This document shows positions 25,571 through 34,283 of a stretch of 64,000 bases of DNA, piece by piece; positions within the stretch are counted from its first letter, which is position 1; every line of letters begins with the position of its first letter. Origin of the DNA: Pseudomonadota bacterium (GTDB lineage Bacteria; Pseudomonadota; Gammaproteobacteria; Steroidobacterales; Steroidobacteraceae). Below the pieces are notes generated by a model that was not told where the DNA came from, did no database searches, and worked only from the letters and a program-made list of their open reading frames with translations. The position numbers and the translations under genes were made by a program. Where the stretch lies: positions 32,010-96,009 of the forward strand of contig JAFEDS010000032.1 of the NCBI GenBank assembly GCA_018241505.1, in the 5' to 3' direction.

Positions 25571-28009
25571 TCAGAACTTCTTGGTCACTTCCAGGCCGAT
25601 GGTCCGGGGCTGGTTGGTGTATTTGGCAGTGGGTGTAGCCGTGGCCGCCGCCAGGTAGACCTCCCCTGCCACGTCAAACGCATTGTTTATGTACAGCGCC
25701 AGATCCAGACCCGAATTCCCGTTCATGGCCCCGAACCGGAAGTTGGTGATGTCATAGGCATGCTGAATCCGGTAGGTGGTGAACGAGGTCGGGCGGAAAT
25801 CCGTGGCGGAACGTCCGTGGTACGAATAGTCCACGCGGGCGAAGGCCGCCCAATCCGGCAAAGCGGCCACCGAGCGCGTGTACTGCGCACCGAGGTCGAA
25901 TGTGAATTCCGGAATGCGGGGTAGCTTGTCGCCGGCCTTACCCGGGGCAACCACAACGCTGTTCCTTTCGTCCTCGGTCAGCTTGCGGGTGGGCAGGAAG
26001 CTGAATCCGGCGTTTACATCGAATCCGCGCACCAGTCGCATCTGGGTCTCAAATTCCATACCGGTGACACGAGCTTTGCCGGCGTTGCTGATGAAGCCGA
26101 ACGAGCCCGTGGGATCGCGGCCCGAGACCTGGATGTTGTCCCACTCGATGTCGAAGGCGTTGATGTTGACTGTCAGCTTTTTGTCGAACCATTGGGATTT
26201 GATGCCCAACTCGTAGTTCCACAGCGAATCGGCCGCGTAGCCCGGCGGCACTGCAGCAAAGGTCGACTGGTTGGTGCCGCCCAGCCGGAACCCCTGGCTG
26301 GCCAGGGCAAACACGGTCATGTCATCCCAGGGGCGATAGGACAACTGGAACTTCTTGATCAGCTTGTTTTCACTGAAGTGGCCGAAGGCCGGCTTGGGCA
26401 AGGCGCCGAACAGCGGAAACTGGAACAGGTAGTGGCCCGAATCGGATTGCGTGGCCGAGAACTCGCGCAAACCCGCCATGGCTTCCAACTTGCTGAAAAA
26501 GCGGTACGTCAGCTCGCCGAACTCGGCATGTTCGTTGATGGTTCGTGTGTTGACCCGTGACAGCGCGCAAGGCTGACAACCCGCAATACCGGCGCCCGGC
26601 AGGGCGGAAAAGCCGGTCGGCGGCGCGGTGATCGGGAAAGGCAGGCCCGTATCGGCATCGACCACCGGCGACTGGCTGCGGAAGCCGGAATCGCGCTTGC
26701 GGTAGAAGAAGCCCGCCAGCCAGCCGAACGAGCCGTCACCGTTGGAATTGAGCCGGATTTCACCGCTCTTCTGCAGGATGTTCTGGGTCTGGTCGGTCAG
26801 CTCCGGAAACAGGTCGCCGCGAAGACAGGTGGCCGCGTTGGCGTTGGCACGCGCGATATCGACTGTGGGGCCACCCTTGAAGCAGTTGGGAGTGCCCTGC
26901 AGCGCCGCGGGGCCGAGGCCCAGGGAGATGACCGCCCAGGTGTTGTCGCGGAAGAAGCCGAAATCGCGCCGGTAGAACGAGCCTGTCGCCGTCAGGGTCG
27001 CGAATTTCACATCCTGGGTCAGCGTCAAGCTGTAGATCTGCTGTTTGTCCGGCAACGGCGTCTGCACGTAGTCGGCCGTGTTGTACTCGCCGGTGTTGAA
27101 GTAAGCGAGGTTCGGGACGAAGTCGGTGTAGCCGTTGTTGCTCGGTCCCGTACCCCGAACGTGGAAGGTGTCGAACGGGTAGTAGTTGTTGGCGCCCCCG
27201 ATGTCACGGTTTTGCAGCCACGCCATGACATCGATCGTGGTCCCCTCGGCGGGCTGGTAGCGAAGCAGCGCGCGGCCACCCTCGGTTCTCGCCCAGTTGA
27301 TGTTGTCATTGCCCAGGCGAACGTTGTCGATGTAGCCGCCGGTGTGATCGTAGTAGGCGGTGAGGCGAACCCCGAGCACGTCCTGGATCAAGGGAAGATT
27401 GAACACGCCATTCGCACCGCCACCCGGATCGCCGTGCTGCATGTACTGCGCGTTGGCGTCGACAGTGGCGCTGACTTCAGTCAGGGAAGGCTTCTTCGCA
27501 ATGAACCGCACGACACCGGTCTGGGAATTGGCCCCGAAAGTGGTGCCCTGCGGACCCTTCAGGACTTCGATGCGATCCATGTCAATGAGCTTCAGGTCCG
27601 GCGTCTGCGAGCCGCTGTCACCGGTACTGCTCTGAATGCCGGGAGCAGGCACTTCGTCGTAATAAACGGCGACCTGCTCCTGCCCGGGCGAGAACACGCC
27701 GCGCACAATGTACCGCTTCTCGCCCGCACCCTGGTCGTTGAAGGTGAGACCGGGCACCGAGCTGGCGAAGTCCGTGAAATCCTTCACGCCCATCGCCTCC
27801 AACTGCGCCGAGCCGATCGCCGTGATGGCGGTCGGAATCGACTGCGCGGTTTCTTCACCGCGCTTGCGCGCCGTCACGAGAACTTCTGACAGCCCTGCGT
27901 CGTCGGCCGCGGCCGGGCTGTCAGCAGCCTGGGCCGTCCGCGCGGTACCCACCATCGCGCAGGCAACAGCCAACCCGACTGATAAACACAGACTTCTCGA
28001 GATATGCAT
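25571..28009 (-). CDS. TonB-dependent outer-membrane receptor
   Basis: The 812-aa protein has a signal peptide (cleavage after AQA), a TonB box (LSEVLVTARKR), a plug domain (SVPGLTFNDQGAGEKRYIVRGV, DRIEVLKGPQGTTFGANSQTGVVRFI) and a 22-strand barrel ending TIGLEVTKKF with the terminal Phe recognised by BAM. This subgroup is common in sphingomonads, caulobacters and xanthomonads and imports substrates other than iron as well. It is divergent from two exported amidohydrolases across 194 bp, suggesting uptake of the compound they process. Six-cysteine loops (CFKGG, CLRGD, CQPC) in the barrel region are unusual. The ligand is unknown. Confidence 0.94.
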   Translation of the reverse strand: MHISRSLCLSVGLAVACAMVGTARTAQAADSPAAADDAGLSEVLVTARKRGEETAQSIPTAITAIGSAQLEAMGVKDFTDFASSVPGLTFNDQGAGEKRYIVRGVFSPGQEQVAVYYDEVPAPGIQSSTGDSGSQTPDLKLIDMDRIEVLKGPQGTTFGANSQTGVVRFIAKKPSLTEVSATVDANAQYMQHGDPGGGANGVFNLPLIQDVLGVRLTAYYDHTGGYIDNVRLGNDNINWARTEGGRALLRYQPAEGTTIDVMAWLQNRDIGGANNYYPFDTFHVRGTGPSNNGYTDFVPNLAYFNTGEYNTADYVQTPLPDKQQIYSLTLTQDVKFATLTATGSFYRRDFGFFRDNTWAVISLGLGPAALQGTPNCFKGGPTVDIARANANAATCLRGDLFPELTDQTQNILQKSGEIRLNSNGDGSFGWLAGFFYRKRDSGFRSQSPVVDADTGLPFPITAPPTGFSALPGAGIAGCQPCALSRVNTRTINEHAEFGELTYRFFSKLEAMAGLREFSATQSDSGHYLFQFPLFGALPKPAFGHFSENKLIKKFQLSYRPWDDMTVFALASQGFRLGGTNQSTFAAVPPGYAADSLWNYELGIKSQWFDKKLTVNINAFDIEWDNIQVSGRDPTGSFGFISNAGKARVTGMEFETQMRLVRGFDVNAGFSFLPTRKLTEDERNSVVVAPGKAGDKLPRIPEFTFDLGAQYTRSVAALPDWAAFARVDYSYHGRSATDFRPTSFTTYRIQHAYDITNFRFGAMNGNSGLDLALYINNAFDVAGEVYLAAATATPTAKYTNQPRTIGLEVTKKF

Positions 28010-28106
28010 TTCCGCTCCCCGTTTGGATCACGAGTTGTATTGGGCAGCCGCCATCCCCCACGCTCGTCGCGTCGGGTGCGCCCGTGATTCGCCAGCACGC
28101 GGATGC

Positions 28107-28136
28107 TTGCGAACTGTATATTCCGAATCATATTAT
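28107..28136 (+). promoter_or_regulatory. Candidate sigma-70 promoter for the amidohydrolase operon
   Basis: TTGCGA (28107-28112) and TATTAT (28131-28136) are separated by 18 bases, with four and five matches to the -35 and -10 consensus. The start point would be near 28143, about 60 bases before the ATG at 28204, which has CAGGAG at a suitable distance. The call rests on consensus match only. Confidence 0.4.
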
Positions 28137-28203
28137 CCCCGGAAGCTTTAGATGTGAAGTGTTACTTTGCGTTGCCCGGGTGCAACGCCTGCAGGAGATG
28201 TTG

Positions 28204-29571
28204 ATGCGACTTTCCACCTTCCGCCTCATCGCTGCGACCGTTGCACTGTTTGCGAGCGGCGCTGCGCTGTCTCAGGATGTCCCCGTGAAAGGCGGTGTGC
28301 TGGCGCCGCCGCCTTTCTCCATCATTCACGCAGGTACGTTGCTGGCGGTTCCGGGCACGAAGCCGGTGTCGAAGGCAACCATTGCGGTTGAGAAAGGCAA
28401 CGTCAAAGTCATCAAGGACGGTTACGTGGATGCGGCCTCACTCGGGCTGCCTCCTGACACGCCGGTCATTGATTTGACTGATAAATTCGTAATGCCCGGA
28501 TTCATTGACCTGCACGTGCACCTGAGCTCGGGTGCCGAGCGTGGGCGCGATCTGAGCCTGCGTGAGCCTGACAACTACTTCACGGTGGTTGCCTACAGGA
28601 GTGCTACACAAGAGCTCATGGCCGGCTTCACAACAGTGAGAGATCTCGGCTCCGTGGGTTACACCATCTTCGGTCTGCGGGATGCCATCCGCGATGGCAT
28701 TGTCACCGGTCCGCGCATCCTGGCCTCCGGCGACCCGATCAGCCCGACCGATGGGCATGCCGACAATCACAACCTGCGCGAAGAGTTACTGACAGCCATT
28801 ATCAGACGCGGCGTGTGCGATGGACCGGATGAGTGCCAGAAAGTGGTACGGGAAGCGATTCGCCGCGGCGCCGATGTCATAAAAGTGATGGCTACCGGCG
28901 GCACGCTGGATGAATCCGATGGCGGCACCGGCCAGCAGTTTACTGACGCCGAGCTCGAGTCGATTGCGGACACCGCACATTCTCTCGGCCGCAAGGTTAC
29001 GGCGCACGCCCACGCGAAGGCCGGAATCGACGGCTGCATCCGTGCCAACTTTGACTCCATCGAACACGGCATGTGGGCGGATGAGGAGACCCTGAAGACC
29101 ATGAAGGCGAAGGGAATCTGGCTCGTTCCGACGGCCGCGACCATTACTTACGTCGGTGACACCCCCGAGAAAATCCGCAACGGCCCGCTCAAGGACCTGC
29201 CGCCTGTGTCAATGGAGAAGGTGCTCAAGCTCGGCACTCAACCGCGCAAGCTCGTGAAGATGGCGCATCAGATCGGCGTAGGCATCGCGCTCGGTACCGA
29301 TGCACCCCTCGTACCGCACGGCCAGAACGCTGCTGAAATGGTTGAGTATGTGAATGCAGGCATGACACCGATGGAGGCTCTGATGACCGGGACGGTGAAT
29401 GCGGCTCAGGCGGGAGGGATCAAGGTCGCCGGCAAGCTCGAGCCTGGCCTGTCCGCCGACGTGGTGGCCATGTCGAAGAGCCCGCTCCAGGATATCCACG
29501 CCGTCATGGATGTTGGGTTTGTCATGACCCACGGCATGGTGGTGAAGAGCTTCGGAGGCCGCGCGAAATGA
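28204..29571 (+). CDS. Exported amidohydrolase (prolidase-like subgroup)
   Basis: The 455-aa enzyme has a signal peptide (cleavage after ALSQ) and the amidohydrolase barrel with metal ligands H104/H106 (DLHVHL), the Lys likely carbamylated in DVIKVMATGG, HAHAKAGI, EHG and the catalytic Asp in LGTDAP. It is close to the subgroup containing the Caulobacter Xaa-Arg/Lys dipeptidases and related prolidases, so it may hydrolyse C-terminal peptide bonds of small or modified peptides; this is inference. ATG 28204 is preferred to 28198 because the AGGAG is then seven bases away. It overlaps the next amidohydrolase by ATGA and is divergent from a TonB receptor. Confidence 0.88.
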   Translation: MRLSTFRLIAATVALFASGAALSQDVPVKGGVLAPPPFSIIHAGTLLAVPGTKPVSKATIAVEKGNVKVIKDGYVDAASLGLPPDTPVIDLTDKFVMPGFIDLHVHLSSGAERGRDLSLREPDNYFTVVAYRSATQELMAGFTTVRDLGSVGYTIFGLRDAIRDGIVTGPRILASGDPISPTDGHADNHNLREELLTAIIRRGVCDGPDECQKVVREAIRRGADVIKVMATGGTLDESDGGTGQQFTDAELESIADTAHSLGRKVTAHAHAKAGIDGCIRANFDSIEHGMWADEETLKTMKAKGIWLVPTAATITYVGDTPEKIRNGPLKDLPPVSMEKVLKLGTQPRKLVKMAHQIGVGIALGTDAPLVPHGQNAAEMVEYVNAGMTPMEALMTGTVNAAQAGGIKVAGKLEPGLSADVVAMSKSPLQDIHAVMDVGFVMTHGMVVKSFGGRAK

Positions 29572-30917
29572 AATTCCTGGCAGCCCTACTGCTCACCGCA
29601 ACCGCCGCGCATGCAGAAAATACCTACATAGAGCATGTCACGCTCATTGACGGCATTCACGCCCCCCAGCGTGACATGACCGTTGCTGTTGAAGGCGACA
29701 AGATCACAACGGTCGCGCCGAGCGCCGTCGCGCGTGGCATGAAAGGCAAGAAGATCGACGGGAAAGGCAAATACCTCATTCCGGGCCTCATGGATGTTCA
29801 CATCCACCTGAAGGGCGGATTCGACATCACGGGTAAAGTCGACGCGGAGATGGGTCCGCCGAACCGTGAAGAAGGCGTCCAGGCGCTTGCGAGCTTTTTG
29901 TATGCCGGCGTGACAACTGTGTTTGATGCGGGCAACCGCGCGGAGCACATTCTGCCGCTGCGCGCGGATGAACGCGCCGGAAAGATTCTGTCGCCGCGAA
30001 TTTTCGCTACCGGCAATCTCGTCACCTATCCGGGCAGCCACGGGGACCGGATGGCGGTGCGCATCAGCGACTTCGAGAAGGACAAGGCGCTGTTGGATAA
30101 GCACATCGCCGAGCAGCAACCCGATATCCTGAAGCTGACCCTGGAAGAGGAAGGCTGGGGCTCACGGCCCATGATCACGCTGATGCCGGTCGATCTGCTC
30201 GAGAAGATCACCCGTTACTACAACCAACACGGCATCCGCACGACGGTACACGTCTCGAGCGAGCTGCGGTCGTTGGAGGCAATTTATGCGGGAAGCGACA
30301 CTCTCGCGCACCCGGTGATCCAGGGTCCGGTGAGCGATTCGTTCGTCAAACTGATGGCCGCGAAGAAGACGCCCTTCGCCAGCACCTTGACCATTGGTGA
30401 GAACTACAGCCGCCTCGCCGAGCACCCGGAATATCTGGATCAGCCTTTGTATGTGGCTTCCATGAGCGCAGAAGAACGGGAAAAGCTCAAGACGACTACG
30501 CGCGCTGAGTGGCAAAAGCGGCCGTGGACGTGGTGGATGAAGATCATGACGCCCATCGCGCAGGAGAACGTGCGGAAGATCCATGCTGCCGGCGGGACGG
30601 TTGCCTGCGGTACGGACCAGAGCACTGGGGCAGCAACTCAACGTGAGCTGGAATTGCTGGCCGCAGCGGGGATTTCACCCCTGGATGTCATACGCATTGC
30701 GACGTACAACAGCGCGGTGTTTCTCGGCAAGGCGGATCAGTTGGGGTCGGTGGACACGGGCAAGCTGGCGGACCTGGTGCTGCTGAGCAAGGACCCGACC
30801 GTGGATATCAACAACGCCAAGTCGATTGTGTTTGTTATGAAGAACGGGCAGATGATCGACGAGAGCCAGTTGCCGCTCGCCGGCGGGAAGCAGAAGCGGC
30901 GCTTTTCGGGGACTTAG
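29568..30917 (+). CDS. Exported amidohydrolase family protein
   Basis: This 449-aa protein has a short signal peptide (residues 1-16, AHA), then a barrel with H78/H80 (MDVHIHL), a putative metal Lys in LKLTLEEEG, TVHVSSE, LAHPV and CGTDQSTG. It is related to its upstream neighbour but clearly distinct, with WWMKIMTPIAQENVRKIHAAGG before the last strand. The pair is translationally coupled (ATGA). Its last 83 bases overlap the convergent DUF72 gene's basic tail. The substrate is unknown; with the neighbouring receptor and partner enzyme it suggests stepwise periplasmic breakdown of an imported compound. Confidence 0.88.
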   Translation: MKFLAALLLTATAAHAENTYIEHVTLIDGIHAPQRDMTVAVEGDKITTVAPSAVARGMKGKKIDGKGKYLIPGLMDVHIHLKGGFDITGKVDAEMGPPNREEGVQALASFLYAGVTTVFDAGNRAEHILPLRADERAGKILSPRIFATGNLVTYPGSHGDRMAVRISDFEKDKALLDKHIAEQQPDILKLTLEEEGWGSRPMITLMPVDLLEKITRYYNQHGIRTTVHVSSELRSLEAIYAGSDTLAHPVIQGPVSDSFVKLMAAKKTPFASTLTIGENYSRLAEHPEYLDQPLYVASMSAEEREKLKTTTRAEWQKRPWTWWMKIMTPIAQENVRKIHAAGGTVACGTDQSTGAATQRELELLAAAGISPLDVIRIATYNSAVFLGKADQLGSVDTGKLADLVLLSKDPTVDINNAKSIVFVMKNGQMIDESQLPLAGGKQKRRFSGT

Positions 30918-32055
30918 CAGGGCGTTTGGCGGGGGCAGCACGCTTCGCGCCGGCCGTGGCCTTGGCGCGGACGGTGGCTGCTTTCTTTTTCGGGACCTTG
31001 CGCGGCGCGGCACCGCTTTTGGCCAGGCGGGCCTTGCCGCGCTGGGTCCGACCTGTCTCAGGCGTATCGCCATCCGCGGGCGCGGGGCGCCGCCGGGCCA
31101 CCGTCGGCGCTGATACCATCTCCGGCGCCAACGCCGCCTCGGCGACTGTGTCCGCCTCGCCGCCCGCATCGGGCGCCGGCGCCCCAATACCCAACTTCCG
31201 CATCAACGTCTGCGCATCAAACGGCGCCCGCAATTTCACATCCGTGTTGTCGAAAAAGCAGAACACATCGCGCGGGGCGCTTGTCGGCGGCTCTTGGGGC
31301 GATACCTTTTCGGCATCCTCAGGTTCCGACCCGCTCTGCCAGGCTCGGATCCGTTTTGCCCAACGATCCAACGCCTTGTCCGAGTACCCGCTCTTGTACA
31401 ACTCCTGGTCACCGTGCAAGCGCATGTAGACAAAGTCAGCAGTGATGTCGTGAGTCATCGGCCACTTTCGTGCCGTTTCGGCAATCACCAGCGCCACGTC
31501 ATACTTCCTCAGCAGGTCCACAAAGGCGGGAGTCATGAAACTGTCGTTCCGGACCTCCAGCGCGTGCCGCATCGGCCGCTTCGCGTCGATTTCGAGTTGT
31601 GAACGCTTCGCCATCCAGTCATCGTGATTGCGCGCAATAGCAGCGGCCTGCTCGGTGTCGTGAGGCAGCAATTTCAGGAAAGCCTCGAGACGCTCCGGGT
31701 CGAATTTGAGAAAGGGCGGCAACTGCCACAGGATAGGCCCCAACTTCTCCTCGAGATTGAACAGCCCCGAAGCGAGAAAGTTGGCCAGCGGTCCCTCGGC
31801 ATCCTTCAGTTGACGGACGTGTGTGATGAATTTCGGCGCCTTGATCGTGAACATGAAGTCCGCGGGCGTGTCGGCGTACCAGCTTGCGTAGCTTTGCGGC
31901 CGCTGCAATGAGTAGAACGAGCCGTTGATCTCTATGACCGGCAGTTGCGATGAGGCGTATTGCAGCTCCGCGCGCTGCGGCAGATCCTTCGGGTAGAAGC
32001 TGCCGCGCCACGGGTCATAGCGCCATCCTGAGATGCCTACGCGGGTCGTTGCCAT
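30835..32055 (-). CDS. DUF72 family protein with long basic C-terminal tail
   Basis: The 406-aa protein starts at ATG 32055 (MATTRVGISGWRYDPWRGSF), the conserved DUF72 opening; the long upstream frame is only a shadow of the MFS gene. The DUF72 barrel (EINGSFYSLQRPQSYASWYADTP, ALEVRNDSF, ADFVYMRLHG, FFDNT) ends near residue 285. DUF72 is a TIM-barrel family of unproven function. The last 110 or so residues are alanine/lysine/arginine/proline-rich, like a histone H1-type nucleic-acid-binding tail. The start overlaps the MFS gene by 19 bp and the tail overlaps the convergent amidohydrolase by 83 bp. Confidence 0.87.
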   Translation of the reverse strand: MATTRVGISGWRYDPWRGSFYPKDLPQRAELQYASSQLPVIEINGSFYSLQRPQSYASWYADTPADFMFTIKAPKFITHVRQLKDAEGPLANFLASGLFNLEEKLGPILWQLPPFLKFDPERLEAFLKLLPHDTEQAAAIARNHDDWMAKRSQLEIDAKRPMRHALEVRNDSFMTPAFVDLLRKYDVALVIAETARKWPMTHDITADFVYMRLHGDQELYKSGYSDKALDRWAKRIRAWQSGSEPEDAEKVSPQEPPTSAPRDVFCFFDNTDVKLRAPFDAQTLMRKLGIGAPAPDAGGEADTVAEAALAPEMVSAPTVARRRPAPADGDTPETGRTQRGKARLAKSGAAPRKVPKKKAATVRAKATAGAKRAAPAKRPAKSPKSAASASRRRAATGSRRSSARSS

Positions 32056-33320
32056 GTCATGGAGCCAGCATGGAATGTGCCCCAGATGATTACCAACGAG
32101 ACGAACAATAACGCCGTGCTCAAAGATAGTGAATAGTGGATGCCAATCAGGCCCCCAACCAGGCCTACCGTGATACCGCTGAACATGCGCATGCCGCTCG
32201 CTGCCATGCTGAATGCGCCAATCACCCGGCCGCGAATGGCTGGCGGTGCATTGAGCTGCACAAGAGCCTGGGCCATTGAATTGAACGCCAGCTCCATGAA
32301 ACCGGCCGCGAACAACAGGACGAGTGCGATCGGGTAGATGCGGATCAGGGCGAACGAGCCCAAAGCCACGCACCACGCCATGGCCAAGAGCAAGGCAGTC
32401 CGGGCGGAGGGATGCAACAGCCCGCGGCTCTCCAGGACAAATCCCGCCGCGAGCGCGCCGGCCGCATCGGCCGCGAGCAGCATGCTGTAGGAAACGCCGG
32501 GATCGCCGTGGCCCAGATCGGCCGCAAACCCGGGCATTTGCGCCTGATAAGCGCCGCCCACGAAAAAGGCAACGAGCGCTGCGACCAGCATCATGCACAG
32601 AACTGTCGCGCTGTTGCGGATGCTTCGGACGGTTTCAAAGAGGTCATGAAAGCCTCTGACCGCCGGTTTGGGAGCGCTGACGGCGGCACGGAACTTCGGA
32701 CCGTAGGGAGCCTTCCACAACCACAGGATCATGGGCAGGTAGATCAGCGCATTGAACAGGATGCCGTGCGCGGGACCGAGCGCCAACAGCAGCGCGCCAC
32801 CGACGGCGGGGCCCGACAGCATTCCGAGATAACGTGCAGTTGCTCCCAGCCGGACCGCGCTAGGAAGCACTTCCGGCTCGACAATGTCATGCAGCAGAAG
32901 CTGGCTCGCCGGTCCCCACAACACTCCAGCTACGCCATGGATGATCAGTAACACCCGGGCGTGCCACGGCTCCAGGGAGTCCGTGAGGAACAGAACGCCC
33001 CACGCGAGGGAGACGCCCATGAAAATGACCATGCCGAGTTGGATGATGCGGCGCGGGTCGAAGCGATCCGCGAGCGCGCCTGAGTAAACTGAAAACAACA
33101 GATACGGCGCCCAGTGTGAGATCACGGCGAAGCCGCCCAGGGCGGCCGAGTGGAACTTCTGGAACATCACCCAATAACTGATGACATGCTCGATATTGTC
33201 GGCGAGCATCGCAGTGGCCGTGCCAATGAAAAACATCCGAAACCCGGGGCTTCGAAAGGCTGCAAATGAGGCCGACGGAACTGGGCGCGTGTCGCCCGGC
33301 GCAGCAATCTCCCGATTCAC
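32037..33320 (-). CDS. MFS transporter
   Basis: The 427-aa protein has twelve predicted hydrophobic segments, the loop 2-3 MFS signature GALADRFDPRRI, and a general likeness to the enterobactin-exporter-type MFS subgroup, which are drug or metabolite exporters. The ATG at 33320 overlaps the stop of the upstream dehydrogenase by four bases. The substrate cannot be told. Confidence 0.88.
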   Translation of the reverse strand: MNREIAAPGDTRPVPSASFAAFRSPGFRMFFIGTATAMLADNIEHVISYWVMFQKFHSAALGGFAVISHWAPYLLFSVYSGALADRFDPRRIIQLGMVIFMGVSLAWGVLFLTDSLEPWHARVLLIIHGVAGVLWGPASQLLLHDIVEPEVLPSAVRLGATARYLGMLSGPAVGGALLLALGPAHGILFNALIYLPMILWLWKAPYGPKFRAAVSAPKPAVRGFHDLFETVRSIRNSATVLCMMLVAALVAFFVGGAYQAQMPGFAADLGHGDPGVSYSMLLAADAAGALAAGFVLESRGLLHPSARTALLLAMAWCVALGSFALIRIYPIALVLLFAAGFMELAFNSMAQALVQLNAPPAIRGRVIGAFSMAASGMRMFSGITVGLVGGLIGIHYSLSLSTALLFVSLVIIWGTFHAGSMTWQRPA

Positions 33321-34189
33321 AATCCCGCACGCCTCGCCGCGACCTTCGCCATCGCAACCCAGTCATTATCCCCGCCCCCAGTCGCAATCAACTCCATGAG
33401 CGAGTCGCGCAACACGTTGGCAAATGGCATGGGCACATTGTTCGCATCGGCCGCAGTCAAGGCGAGCCGCACGTCTTTCAACCCCAGCGGCGCGGGAAAC
33501 CCGGCAGGGGTGTACTTCTCAACGGCAATCATACTTCCATATACCTTGTATGCCGGCGCGGCAAACAGGGTGTTGGTGAGGATGTCCAGGAATGTATCGG
33601 CCTTCACCCCATAGGATCGGGTCAGCGCCACCGCCTCGCCCATGGTCTCAATCGCGCTCGCAATCATGAAATTGCCGGCGATCTTCACCACATTCGCGTG
33701 CTCGGGTTGGTCACCCACCGGCCAGGACTTCTGGCCAATCGCATCAATGACGGGCTGAGCCTTCGCCACGGTCGCCGGGTCTCCAGCCACCACCACATGC
33801 AACTTACCCGCGGCAGCGGCGTCCGGCCGACCGAACACGGGAGCCCCGATATAGCCGATGTTTCGCTGGCGATGCAGCTCGGCCAACTCCTTCGCCAACC
33901 CGACTGACACGGTGGCGAGATTCAGGTGAATCAGGCCCGGGCGGGCGGCATCGAGCAGACCTTGGTCGACAATCACGGCACGGGTGGCTGCGTCATTGGC
34001 CAGCATGGACAGCAGGAAATCCACTTTGCCGAGCCCAGCAGGTTGGGAAGCCGCCTGGGCGCCATTGGCGACCAGTTCCTGTACGGCCTGCGGTGAGCGA
34101 TTCCACACACGTACTCTATGTCCGCTGCCGAGCAGCCGGCCGGCGATGGCTTTACCCATCTGGCCGAGCCCAATGAATCCGATTTCCAT
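33317..34189 (-). CDS. NAD(P)-dependent beta-hydroxyacid dehydrogenase family oxidoreductase
   Basis: The 290-aa enzyme, from the ATG at 34189 (GGAG seven bases before), has the Rossmann motif GLGQMG (7-12) and the catalytic Lys169 in VVKIAGNFMIAS, placing it with 3-hydroxyisobutyrate, tartronate-semialdehyde and succinic-semialdehyde reductases. The substrate region of strict 3-hydroxyisobutyrate dehydrogenases (DAPVSGG) reads GAPVFGRPDAA, the pattern typical of the glyoxylate/succinic-semialdehyde reductase-like subgroup. It is translationally coupled to the MFS transporter gene and divergent from the DUF2891 gene. Confidence 0.9.
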   Translation of the reverse strand: MEIGFIGLGQMGKAIAGRLLGSGHRVRVWNRSPQAVQELVANGAQAASQPAGLGKVDFLLSMLANDAATRAVIVDQGLLDAARPGLIHLNLATVSVGLAKELAELHRQRNIGYIGAPVFGRPDAAAAGKLHVVVAGDPATVAKAQPVIDAIGQKSWPVGDQPEHANVVKIAGNFMIASAIETMGEAVALTRSYGVKADTFLDILTNTLFAAPAYKVYGSMIAVEKYTPAGFPAPLGLKDVRLALTAADANNVPMPFANVLRDSLMELIATGGGDNDWVAMAKVAARRAGL

Positions 34190-34283
34190 ACGAGTCTCCG
34201 AAGGTCCTGGTCCCAAGGATAGTCGTTCACAGTTAAAATGGCGCGCCGGCGCGGGATGCTGGCGAAAATCAGGGGCGGTAATC

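Noticed and set aside
32056-32598. N-terminal extension of the DUF72 frame
   Set aside because: The extra 181 residues are the MFS gene read in another frame; the DUF72 family begins at ATG 32055.
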